A program made the position numbers and the translations under genes. Shown in pieces: positions 19,062 to 28,835 of a stretch of DNA of 64,000 bases. The notes beneath the pieces are model-generated. The model saw only the letters and a list, made by a program, of their open reading frames with translations. It was not told the DNA's origin and searched no databases. The stretch covers positions 62,001 through 126,000 of the forward strand of contig CBFFRQ010000040.1 of the NCBI GenBank assembly GCA_965644315.1, in the 5' to 3' direction. This DNA comes from Caecitellus pseudoparvulus. Taxonomy: Eukaryota > Bigyra: Bicosoecida. Numbering within the stretch: position 1 is the first letter of the stretch; every line of letters begins with the position of its first letter.

Positions 19062-22000
19062 TCACTTGTGCGACAGCAGCATGGTCAGCTGCCCCTCCCG
19101 CAGCGGCTTCAGGGACGCCTTGGGCGGCTTGCCCCGCGCCGTGTGGCTGAACTTCGTCAGGGGCTCATCGGAGAACAGCGTGCCGGACTCCAGGCGCGCC
19201 CGCTCCGCGTGGGACAGGAGCATGGAGGGGTAGGCTTGTGGCGCCACGGAGGCCGTCGCGGCCACTGCGCGCATGTGGCGGTACTCCTCGAAGTACGCCG
19301 GCAGGTGCGTCAGCTTCACGCTGGACAGGGACCCCCGCAGTTTGGCCAGGAAGTCGCTGTGGCCGTAGTCGGGCAGACTGCCCAGCACGGCGTCGTACTT
19401 GTTGGGCGGCAGGCCCCGCGAGGCGAAGGACAGCCCTGCCGTGGCGCTCAGGCGGGGTGCCGCAGCCGTGACGCTGTCTGCCGTCCGGACTGCAGTGCTT
19501 GGCGAGGGTGCGGGGTCTGTCGGTGACATCGGCTGCAGCGCCCCTCGCCGCGCCTGCAGCGTCATGGCCAGGGTGCAGGCGCCTCGCAGCCTGTCAGGCG
19601 TCTGGGCCTGGGCACGCTCCTCCGCCGCACCCTCTGCCTCCTCCAGCACACGGCGCACCTCGGCGTCGACGTCCACTGGAGCCCGTGACGGTGGGGTGGG
19701 GCGGGCGGACCCGACGCTGGTGTGATTGGCGACTGCAGCGCCGGCCCCGCCTCGGCTGGGCAGGAGCCGGGCCAGGGCCACCTTGCCGCTGCGCACAGCC
19801 CGCATGATGGTGATGATGGCCCGGAAGCGCCGGGCCTCGGTGCGGTCTGCTGCCACGCGGGCCAGCAAGTTGGGGCGCCAGTGCCAGTACACGATGCCCT
19901 GCTCTGGTGCGGCCCCCACGAAGTCCACACCAGGCGGCAGCGCCAAGGATCGGGACACGAGGGTGTACGTCGTGTGGCGGGCTGGCGGCAGGCCTCGGGC
20001 CAGGGCTGCTTCACGCAGCTTGCGCTCCAGCAGGGAGTTGAGGGAGGTGCCGGGGGTAAGAGGAGCGCGGCTGCCCTGGCCCCCCGTGCGGCGTGAGAAC
20101 TCCCGCACATCTTGGGGGTGGTACACACGCCGCACAGCTACGTGGCGCAGGCTTGTGCGGTCGTCCGAGTACGGGCTGCCGGTACCAGGGCCCCAGCACG
20201 CGTCACCCTTCGTGTCTGCCCTGGGGAAGCCGTGTGGGTGCGTGGCGTCCCCTGAAATCAACAGGCTCAGCTCGTTCACGTGGTCCTCCTCCTCCACGGA
20301 GAAGGGCTTGGCCCACGTCGGTTCAGGGGCAGTGAAGCGAGGGGTGGTGTCCAGGGTGCCCAGCAGGTGCCCCTCGTTGTCCCACAGCCGGGCCAGCCCC
20401 GACTCCCCTGCCGTGAGCAGGCAGCGGGAACCGGGCAGGTACGTGCAGGAGACGAGGGCTGCCGGATCTGCCGCCCAGGCGCTCTCCCACAACACGCCAG
20501 TCTCGCAGTGGGCGGCACTGGGCAGGGCTTCCACCGTCGTGGGCGCACTAGCTGCCGCCTTGGCACTGCGCAGGGAGTGCCGCACCAGGCTCTTCAACTT
20601 CAACAGGGGCAGGCGGAAGTCGGGCAGGTGGCGCTGAGCTGGTCCTGGTCTGGGGCCGGGGGGCGCAGGGTCCTCCCCGAGCGCTGCAGCTGGCAGACGC
20701 CACCGGTGTACCCGCCCCTTGGCGTCCCCCGTCCACACCACTACGCCGGATTGCAGAGTGGCCGGGGGCAGGCAACCCACTGCCCCGTGCACCATGGACG
20801 GCACGGCGGCTGCTGGCGCCACGCACATGCACGTGACGTGGTGCTGGGGCGGCGCCTGCCACTGCCCACGCAGCCGACACGGCCCCGGCCCCGGAGGCAC
20901 GACCCACAGCTTGAAGGTGCCTGTGGCATCCACGGCCAGCAGGAGTGGAAAGGGGTCCAGGAAGGCCATGCAGGATATGGCACTGCCCTGTGGCAGGGGC
21001 GTGAAGGTGCTCAAGGCGCCACTGGGCGTGGCTTTGTTCAGGTGCCACAACAGCAGCCAGTGCGAGCCAGCCAGGCCCGTGGAACACGTCGCGAGGGCGT
21101 TCAGGTGCACACTGGTGGCTGTGGCCACGACTTCCACGCGGCTGTCCAAAATTGGGGCACTGCGCATGCGGTGCATGAAGGTGGCGGAGGCGGCGGCGTT
21201 GATGCGTGCACCCCGCCCTGCCAAGTCTGCCTTGTCGAGCTCCTCGGCGCTCTCATGCGTTCGGACATAGAACGAGCGCACCCCCGTGTCCTTAGCGTGC
21301 TGCTGCACCCTGAGCATGAAGGCTTCGTCCCGGGATCGCGCAGAGGCGTCGGCATCCCCAGCAGCCTCCACAGCGCTCAGCGTGAGCAGCTCCTGGGCAA
21401 ACGGCACCTCCCGGGGGTCTGGCAGGGGGAACCGGCGCAGCAAGCAGGAGTTCAGCGTCTGGGCATTGTACCCTTCAATGTTCATGTCGTCACACACCTG
21501 CACTTGGCCATCCATGCCGACACTGAGCACTTCCGCCCGCCCAGCCAAGTATTGCAGGCTCAGGATGGCCGCCCCGGGAAGGTGGGGGTCCAGGTCCTTC
21601 ACGAACGCCGCAGAGGACAGCAGCAGCACGCCCAAATTGAAGCATTTGATGTGGCCACCATTGTCCCCGATGAACAGCTTGCGCTGGCGGTCGTCCAGGC
21701 AGGCTGCGGAAATCTCCGCCGTTGTGCGGCCCAGCAGTGCCCGTGCCGAGTGCACACGCAGCGGGCGCCCAGTCAGCGCATCCCACACGATGACGTCCGA
21801 CGCGGTGACGGTGACGATGGACATGGTGGGCTCGGCGAAAAACGTGCCGACGAGCGGCAGCAGCAGGGGCACTTCTTGTGTGAAGGCCAGCACTCGCAGC
21901 TTGTCGCCGCCCACGACAAGCAGAGCGTTGCGCTCGCTGCCACCACACTCTGTGGGCAGGCACTGGATACAGAACACTTTCCGCGGCTTGCAGACTTCGG

Positions 22001-24388
22001 AGCGAGGGTCGTCTGCTGACAGGGCGTCTGGCGCGCCCGCGTGGGCTGCAGACTCAGAGTCGTCCGAGTCCGAAGCCACGGCAGCCACTTCGTCCAGGAG
22101 CCCCTCCTCTCCCGTGCCAGCGGCAGCCCTGCCAGCATCCCGTTGCTGAATGCTGGCAGATGCTGCACTTCTTTGGAGCCTGCGTGCTGCTGAGGCGCGC
22201 TCCGCCCGTGCCTGGCGCTTGGCGTGCATGTCCAGCGCATGCGTCGCTGCGGCGTACTGGCTCGTCGTGACGGGGTGTTTCCGGCGCGTCGCTGCGTCGC
22301 CAGAGATGAATGCAGACACTGAGCGCGGAGGGGGTGTGACGTCCACGTACGCTGGCTTGCCCAGCTCCATGTCAGCCGTGCGCCGAGTGCTGAGAGCTGC
22401 CGGGGCCTTGCTGGCACGGGTCGGGTCCACCATCATCGTGAACAGACGGCGGGCCCGGCCCTCACCACGCTCTGGGTACAACGCCGCCCGTGCCCGGGCA
22501 AAGCTCATGCTCCGGCCAGCTTGCAGAGTGGCGGTGGGCGACAGCGGCTGCCCGCCGCACACGACGGACGGACTGCTGGACGCCGACAACGGCGGCAGGC
22601 TGGCACGGCTGGCTGAGCGCAGCGGCGATGCAGGGGGCAGCAGTTGCGTCCCCCCGGCACTGCGTGGCGGCTGTGCCTGCGCCTGCACCTGCCCTTGGTT
22701 CTCCTGCATCCACTGCGAGGCGGCAGCATTCTCCACATCCATCCCGACACGGCCCAGGATCAAGTCCTCTTCTCGCTGGGCGGCCGCTGTCTCTGCATCA
22801 CGCTGGGCTGCGAAGGAGGCGGTTAGGGCCGACCGGGCAGCCAGGGCGACGTCTGATTGGAGGAGGAAGCGGGTTTGCAGGCACTCGTGGCTGTGCAGGT
22901 GCCACACGCGCATGTACCCAGCCTCGTCCAGGGACACGATGTGCGGCACGGGCACGGACAGGTCATCTGAAATGGACACGTCCAGCACTGCATACTCGTG
23001 CCCCTCCAGTGCGCTGGCATGCACCTTCACTGGCCCCTGGCGCCGGCGGCTGGAGTGGGCTGCGTCGCTGGAAGTGCCGCTGGAGCGAAGGTCCCCGATC
23101 CACGGCTTGAGCGGCCACACGTACACTCGGTTCATGTGCTTGGGCGTGACGCGGCTGTCGGGCGGGCCGAAGCCGCAGGTGACGACGACGTCTGCGATGC
23201 GGGAAAGGCGCATGCGCCGCACACCCAGCTCGTGGGCTTCCAGACTGCGCTCGGGCAGGCAGCGCCCCTTGCGCGCATCCCACACGCGGAGGATGCCGTC
23301 TGCACTGCCGGAGAGCAGGAGCGTGTTGAGGTGCCCCGGTACCGCCACCATGGTGTGGATGATGGACAGGTCCTGGGGCATGGAGATGCGGTGCTGGAAG
23401 GTGCGGGGACACACGCCGCGCACCGCCTGGCCGCCAGGGCCTGCCAGGAACACCAGCGCACAGCCCTCTGAGAAGCACAAGATATCCACCTCCAGGTCCA
23501 GGGACATGCGGTTCACGAGGCGTGCCGTGGCCATGTCGAAGGCACTCAGCCAGTGCGTCGTGCGGTCTTGCTTGGAGCTGGTGAGCAGGAGGCCCAGGCT
23601 GTGCACCCAGCACATGGCCAGCACTTTGTGTGGCTGAAAGGCCGTGTCGTGCCGGAAGTTGCGCACCTGTGTCAAGTACGTGCGCGCCAGGGACTGCGTG
23701 GGCTTCTGCGCACGCACCATCTGCGTGTGGCTCTCCAGGGTCGCCACCTGCAGCACGTCAGTGGACGGGTCGCGCATGGGCAACAGGGCCTTGACTGGAG
23801 TCAAGTGCAGCGTGCGGTCCAGTCCATCCACATACTCGTAGCGGAAGCGCAGAGATGCAGTGGCGCCTGAAGGCCCACCCGCGTTGACTCCCAGCTGCAC
23901 GATGTACGCGGAGAACTCCTCCCAGTCGATGGTCTTGTCGTCGTTCACGTCCACTTGCCGAAACAGGTCTATCATTTGCACGTAGAATTCGATGGCGTCC
24001 CTCACCAGCACGCCCTGCGAAAGGCAAGGCGGTGCGCACCTTGAGGGGGTGTGCGGAAATCGACCCGGCCAACAGGCCAACGCACCAATGCCTGCTGCAG
24101 GACGTAGAGGAACTCGGACAAGGACAGGCCACCCCCATCCCCCTTCTCATCGAACATTTGCCGAATGCGCTGGACGTTCTGCTCCGACAGCAGGCTCATG
24201 AGCTGGGACTGCCGCCTCCACACCTTGCGCTCAGCGCCATTTGCCTGCACCTCATCGCCCGCCATGCCGTACAGAAACGCGTCCACGTCCTGCACGGGCA
24301 CTAAATCTCCGTGGGAAATGGAAAGTTCTGTACCATCTCCAGCTGTCGCTGCCCTGTCGTTGCCCCCTGACGCTTGCGCTGTTGCCAT
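19062..24388 (-). CDS. EF-hand and WD40-repeat protein (WDR49/WDR64-like)
   Basis: Two exons: 24388-24086 and 24014-19062, with a 71-nt intron (GTGCGT...TTCGCAG); 1,751 residues. The N-terminal quarter has a degenerate EF-hand-like segment (FDEKGDGGGLSLSEFL) and a canonical calcium loop (DVNDDKTIDWEE). Many WD-type blades follow, for example GILRVWDARKGRCL, GYMRVWHLHSHECL, VIVWDALTGRPLR, GRVHRWRLP and GLARLWDNEGHLLGTLD. Two long low-complexity segments break up the blades. EF-hand followed by WD40 blades is the layout of WDR49, WDR64 and related proteins found in ciliated organisms, so an axonemal or calcium-responsive scaffold role is possible but inferred. Further in-frame introns cannot be excluded. 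The start is the first ATG in frame; an upstream near-cognate frame adds only three residues. Confidence 0.8.
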
Positions 24389-24516
24389 GCCTTGCACAAC
24401 GTGGCTTGCCTTGCTGGGTGCTGGCGCTGCTCACCACGCCGCAGCCAAAGTGGGGAGGGGCACGGCACCTTCAGCTGCAATGGTCCATGTCCATCTCGAA
24501 AGTGCAATGGCCTGGT

Positions 24517-25071
24517 TTACAGTAATTTGAGGTGCCCTGTGACAGCCGACACTGCCTCCTCCGTGCCTGTGTGCGGTGGAAAGCGATGGTGCACGCAGGG
24601 CCCGCCTGGGCAAGCAAGGCCACGCAGGTCGCCCAAACCACGAACCTGGACCAATGGCCAGCACAGTCAGTGTGCCCCCATCCACTTGTGTCCGCCCTGC
24701 ATCCCGCACAGTGCAGGTGGGGAGGCCGGCGTAATTCGCCTTGGCCTGCAGCTGCCGCCTGAGGAACGGAATGGAGGGTGGTGTATGACAGCCTCAATGG
24801 CGGCTGGGGCAAGCAGCAGGCCCCGTGGCGGTGCATCTCACAGTTCCTCCTCACTGCCGATGCGCAGCACGATCTTCGCAGAGCCAGTGGCGTCCCACAC
24901 CTCCACTGCTCCTGGGTCGAGCTTGAGGCCAGCCTTGTACCCGCCGATGGCGGCGTGGCCACACTGGGCCGCGATTTTTCCTTTCTTCATACCAATGTCC
25001 GTGCGCACGCAAAAGGCCATCTTGTAGGAGTCCCTGCTGAACGCAGCAGCTAGCCGCGAAGCGAAGCCCAT
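24517..25071 (-). CDS. PTH2: peptidyl-tRNA hydrolase 2 (PTH2 family)
   Basis: Releases tRNA from peptidyl-tRNA that has dropped off the ribosome. Three exons: 25071-24842, 24758-24646 and 24566-24517; introns are 83 and 79 nt. The spliced product has 130 residues, close to archaeal PTH2 plus a short N-terminal extension. Seen motifs are KGKIAAQCGHAAIGGYK (family signature with the catalytic lysine region), VRDAGRTQVDGGTLTVLAIGP (active-site block), and the terminal VTGHLKLL. The last coding exon is just 50 nt, ending TAA. The intron donors here are atypical for the window (GTGAGA and GTTCGT). No membrane anchor is seen, unlike animal PTRH2, so a cytosolic location is more likely. It shares a 185-bp divergent gap with RidA. 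Confidence 0.93.
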
Positions 25072-25256
25072 GGCGGAAATTGATCAGCTGCCCTGTGGGG
25101 ACACTGCGGCACTGAGTGGAGGGAATTTAATAGGGCACACAATTAACACAAAAAACATTTATGAAGGATTTCATTTGTTTTGTGGTTTTCTTTCCCAGAC
25201 TCCACGTGTGCCTGGTGCTCTGGTCACAGTAAGCAGGCAACAGAGCTTCCGCAAAC
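25072..25256. promoter_or_regulatory. 185-bp divergent gap between PTH2 and RidA, with an A/T-rich core
   Basis: Two start codons point away from each other. The middle (about 25118-25190) is strikingly A/T rich for this genome (AATTTAATAGGG, TTAACACAAAAAACATT and similar). A two-way promoter is the simplest reading; no element was identified by name. Confidence 0.45.
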
Positions 25257-25737
25257 ATGGCTGCCGACGCCAGTGCTGCCCCAGCGCTCAGCCCCGTCGC
25301 AACCGACAAAGCCCCCGCTGCCATCGGTCCGTACAGCCAAGCCATGTGTGCTGGGGACACGGTGTATGTGTCTGGCTGCATCGGCATGGTGCCGGGCGAC
25401 AGCAAGGCCTTTGCAGGCGATGGCGTGGCGGAGCAGGCAGCGCAGGCGCTGGCCAACATGGCCGCCATCCTGGACGCCGCCGGTTCCAGCATGCAGCACG
25501 TCGCCAAGACGACCGTGCTGCTCACAGACATGGAGCACTATGCCGAGGTACGGGCGGGCTGCGCCGCCAACGCGCTCGCTTGTCGTGAGAGCATGGCCTC
25601 TTCTTCGCCGGGCACAGGTGAACAAGGTGTACGCTGAGGCGTTCGGCGAGCACAAGCCCGCGCGGGCAGCATTTGCAGTCAAGGGTCTGCCTGCCGGGGC
25701 GCTGGTGGAAATCGACGCGGTTGCCGTGAAGAAGTGA
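25257..25737 (+). CDS. RIDA: RidA / YjgF / UK114 family enamine-imine deaminase
   Basis: RidA proteins are trimers that hydrolyse reactive enamine/imine intermediates released by pyridoxal-phosphate enzymes such as threonine dehydratase. Two exons, 25257-25547 and 25618-25737, are joined in phase 0 across a 70-nt intron (GTACGG...GGCACAG). The product has 136 residues, about 10 more than bacterial RidA owing to a short alanine-rich N-terminus. Family marks are GPYSQA, VYVSGCIGM, and KPARAAFAVKGLPAGALVE, which contains the substrate-binding arginine and the conserved glutamate. No clear targeting peptide is seen, so cytosol or mitochondrion cannot be decided. Confidence 0.95.
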
Positions 25738-25931
25738 ACGGCTGGATTGAAGACCAAGAGAAGACCGGCACGTCGCATCCGGGCCTTGGATCCGCGCAAA
25801 GCAGTCCAGAATGCAAAACTTCACATGCACGGTACAATATGATTACGTTGTGATGCATGCCATGCCTTTGCACTGAACGTGGGCGGGACGGTGGGTTGAC
25901 ATCGGTGGCGGTGCGAAGCGATTTCCGCAGC

Positions 25932-27250
25932 ATGGCGGCTGCCGTCACCAGCGCCCCGCTGCACACGCTGCTGGCTCCTGATAACTTGACGAACCTGTGC
26001 GTTGCTTGTGCTCACGCATGAATGAAGTGCCCAGCGTTGCACAGCAGCTTGCCTCTCCGCTTTTCAGAGCCAGCATTGACTTTGTGGCCGAGGCGCCGCC
26101 TGACCACGACTGCGGCCCAGGCTGCGCACTGATGGCAGAGGGGGGACATGTCGCAGTGCCTGTGTCTTCGTTCCGCGTAATTTACGATGCCGCCCAGGCG
26201 GCGCTGCGGGACGAAGGCGCCGTGCAAGCCCTCAACCACGCAGCAGCACTCGCCACCATCAACCCGCGTTGCTACTACGCCTTGGCCCGCCGCCGCCAAG
26301 CGATGCAGGATGGACGCGTGCAGCCAGACAGTGAGTTGCACTTTACACGGCTGCTGCTGGCTGGAAAGGGCGTCAAGGCCTCCGAGCTGTGGGCGCACCA
26401 CGCTGCTGCGTTGCACGGAGCTTTGCTGAGCCGTGTGCCAGCGGCAGCGGTGACTCCCCTCTGCCCTGGGGCAGCGCAGAGAGTGGGGTCGGCAGAAAAA
26501 GCAAGCGCTGCATGTAAAACTGCGACAGTTGGATCAGACCCAAGCCCTGTGGCCGATGCGCTGCTGATGTTGGAGCAGGAGTGCAACCTGTGCCGGCGCG
26601 CTGCCACGACGCACAAACGCCTGTACTACGCCTGGCGACACCGTCTGGCAGTACAAAGGGCTCTTTTGTCTCTCGGCACGCACATCTCGCACGGCGCCTG
26701 CCAGGCGGTGCGTTGCGTTTTGCGGGATTTGGACGCAGTGGAGGAGTGGGTGCGCCTCCGCCCAAGCGACCACTCTGCGTGGCACCACCGCATACAGGTG
26801 CTGATAGACTTGAGCACCGCGCTGCACTCACACTGGCAAGTGCCTGATGCCCTTCTGTGTGCGCTGTGGGGGCGGGAGCTTGCGTTGCATGCGTACGTGG
26901 CAGGAGCACACCCGGGTCACAACGGGCAACGCAGCGCCACACGCAGCCTCGTCTTGGCAGCCAGGTCTACACTATGTAGCGAGTCTAGTGTGGCGTCGGA
27001 ATGGCCCCTCCCTGCCAGCCTGGCGGCCTGTGCGGCTTCCTGGCGCGATGCTGGTCCTGTTGAGCTGGGCGGTAAGCTGGCCTCAGCCGCAGTGGCGGCG
27101 TGGCAAGGTGGCGCTGCCGAGACTGGTGCTACCGAGGGGGTGCTAGGGCGCGTACAGGTGTGGGTGCGGGACAGCCTGGCGAGGGACTGGGCCGTGAGTC
27201 TGGATGGCAGCGAGCGAGGGAGTGCCAGCGAAGCGCTGCCAGACAGCTGA
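25932..27250 (+). CDS. PTAR1: protein prenyltransferase alpha-subunit repeat protein (PTAR1-like)
   Basis: Two exons: 25932-25996 and 26068-27250, with a 71-nt intron (GTGCGT...TTTTCAG); 415 residues. The protein has prenyltransferase alpha-type helical hairpins: AALATINPRCYYALARRR, KGVKASELWAHHAA, THKRLYYAWRHRLAVQ and RPSDHSAWHHRIQVL. These have the alternating tryptophan/tyrosine-x-x-arginine pattern of farnesyl/geranylgeranyl transferase alpha chains. The spacing and the YDAAQAALRDEG start resemble PTAR1, the alpha-like partner of the third geranylgeranyl transferase that acts on Golgi SNAREs. It could also be a divergent FNTA/RabGGTA subunit. The start is set by the ATG in exon 1, which reads in frame through the intron into the conserved region. 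Confidence 0.75.
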
Positions 27251-27428
27251 GCAACTTGCGCAGTGCGACACTTTCAAGCCAGCCTGCACAACGCAGCCAA
27301 TGCTACAAGTGGGTCGACGCCTGTCTCGACTCCCATTGCCATTGCTCAGTGCCAGCCCTCGCGTGTGTTGGCAGTGGGACCCGACGGAAGCGTGCGGAAC
27401 TTGGTAGCAAACTGCGCACCACGCCAAC

Positions 27429-28676
27429 ATGGCGAACGCAGAGGCAACTGCAGCCCTGGCGGGCTGCCTGCAGGCATATGACACTACAGGGGCCATCCTA
27501 GCGATTCGAGACGGTGCTGAGATCCATGCCCCCTTGGATGGCGGGTTTGAAGCCATGAACCTCGCCGTGCAGTTTGGCATGGTGGAGGTGGTGGGGGAGC
27601 TGCTGCAGCATGGCGTGGGCATTGGCACGCCCATGGTCAACGGGTACTCGCCGCTGCATCTGGCTGCCCAGTTTGGGCAGGCAGATGTGGCTGCCTTCCT
27701 GTGCGATGCGGGCGCCGACAAGGCAGACAGGGGCCAGTCAGGTTACGCGCCCCTGCACGTGGCTGTGCAGTTCGGGCAGGCCAACGTGGTGGAAGTGCTG
27801 CTGCAGGCTGGCGCAGACATCAATGACGCGTTTGGACAGCATACTGCCTTGACGCTGGCCGTGCAGCACGGGCAGGTGGAGGCGTTGGCGGCCCTCGTGG
27901 AGTTTGGCGGGAGCGTGGACCACGCCATGGCGTCAGGGCACACCCTCGTGCACCTGGCCTGCCAGTTCCAGCGCCCAGCCATCCTGAAATGGCTGTGCGA
28001 ACACGGCGCTGACCTGTCCGCGACGTTGCCGTCAGGAGAAGGGCCGGTTCACTTTGCAGCGCAGTTCGGCGCGCTGCGTTGCCTGCGGTATTTGATCGAG
28101 ACAGCAGGACAGGACTTGCGAGCGAGTTCCGCCACCGGCCACCAGACGCCCCTCACCTTGGCAGCCACCATGGGCCGACTGCGCACGGTTCAGTGGATCA
28201 TCTCCCAAGGCGTGCCGGTGGACGACCCTGCCAAGCGGGGCCGCACAGCCCTGTCGGCAGCAGTTGCAGCTGCCCGCTCACACGTCGTGCACTGGCTCCT
28301 GGAGCACGGAGCGGACACTGAGATCACCCAGCCAGACGGCCTGAAGCCTCTGCGTCTGGCCCTGGCGACAGAGTCCACGGCTTGCGCATTGGCACTGCTG
28401 GAAGGCGGGGCTGACCCACTGCCCAACACCGTCGTCCACGGCACCACCAACCTGTGCGTGGTGGTGGAGAATGGCGACTTGGCCATGTTGAAGCGCTTCG
28501 TCGCGTTTGGCGTGCAGCTGCCAGACCCCGTCACAGAGGGCGACCGCCCCTGCCCGTACAAGAGTGCCGCTGCGCTGGAGGGAACGGACTGCCTGCACTT
28601 CCTGCAGCGCACGTACAGGTATCAGAGGTGGCGCCGAGGGCTGCTGTTCCTACGGACTGCCGTGCGCAGTGCGTGA
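27429..28676 (+). CDS. ankyrin-repeat protein
   Basis: Single-exon gene for 415 residues made almost wholly of about ten ankyrin repeats. Units read like YSPLHLAAQFGQADVAAFL and APLHVAVQFGQANVVEVLL. The usual turn (AAxxGHxxIV) is replaced in four or more repeats by AxQFGQ, a shared oddity suggesting the repeats arose from one another. The last 60 residues are less regular and end in a basic, aromatic tail (RYQRWRRGLLFLRTAV). No other domain is present, so this is probably a protein-binding scaffold of unknown partner. The ATG at 27429 has a good context (AACATGG). It follows PTAR1 on the same strand after 178 bp. Confidence 0.85.
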   Translation: MANAEATAALAGCLQAYDTTGAILAIRDGAEIHAPLDGGFEAMNLAVQFGMVEVVGELLQHGVGIGTPMVNGYSPLHLAAQFGQADVAAFLCDAGADKADRGQSGYAPLHVAVQFGQANVVEVLLQAGADINDAFGQHTALTLAVQHGQVEALAALVEFGGSVDHAMASGHTLVHLACQFQRPAILKWLCEHGADLSATLPSGEGPVHFAAQFGALRCLRYLIETAGQDLRASSATGHQTPLTLAATMGRLRTVQWIISQGVPVDDPAKRGRTALSAAVAAARSHVVHWLLEHGADTEITQPDGLKPLRLALATESTACALALLEGGADPLPNTVVHGTTNLCVVVENGDLAMLKRFVAFGVQLPDPVTEGDRPCPYKSAAALEGTDCLHFLQRTYRYQRWRRGLLFLRTAVRSA

Positions 28677-28835
28677 GGGTTGAGATGCGGAAAGTGGGGG
28701 GGTGTCTGCCACGCTGCGCCACAGGGGGGCACATGCTGCAGGTGCCGTGCAGGCCTGGCGCAAATTCAAGACTGTACAGATGTGCGCCCGTGGGCGGCTC
28801 GTGAAGTGGCGCTTGGCTGCTGCGCCCGATCGGAC

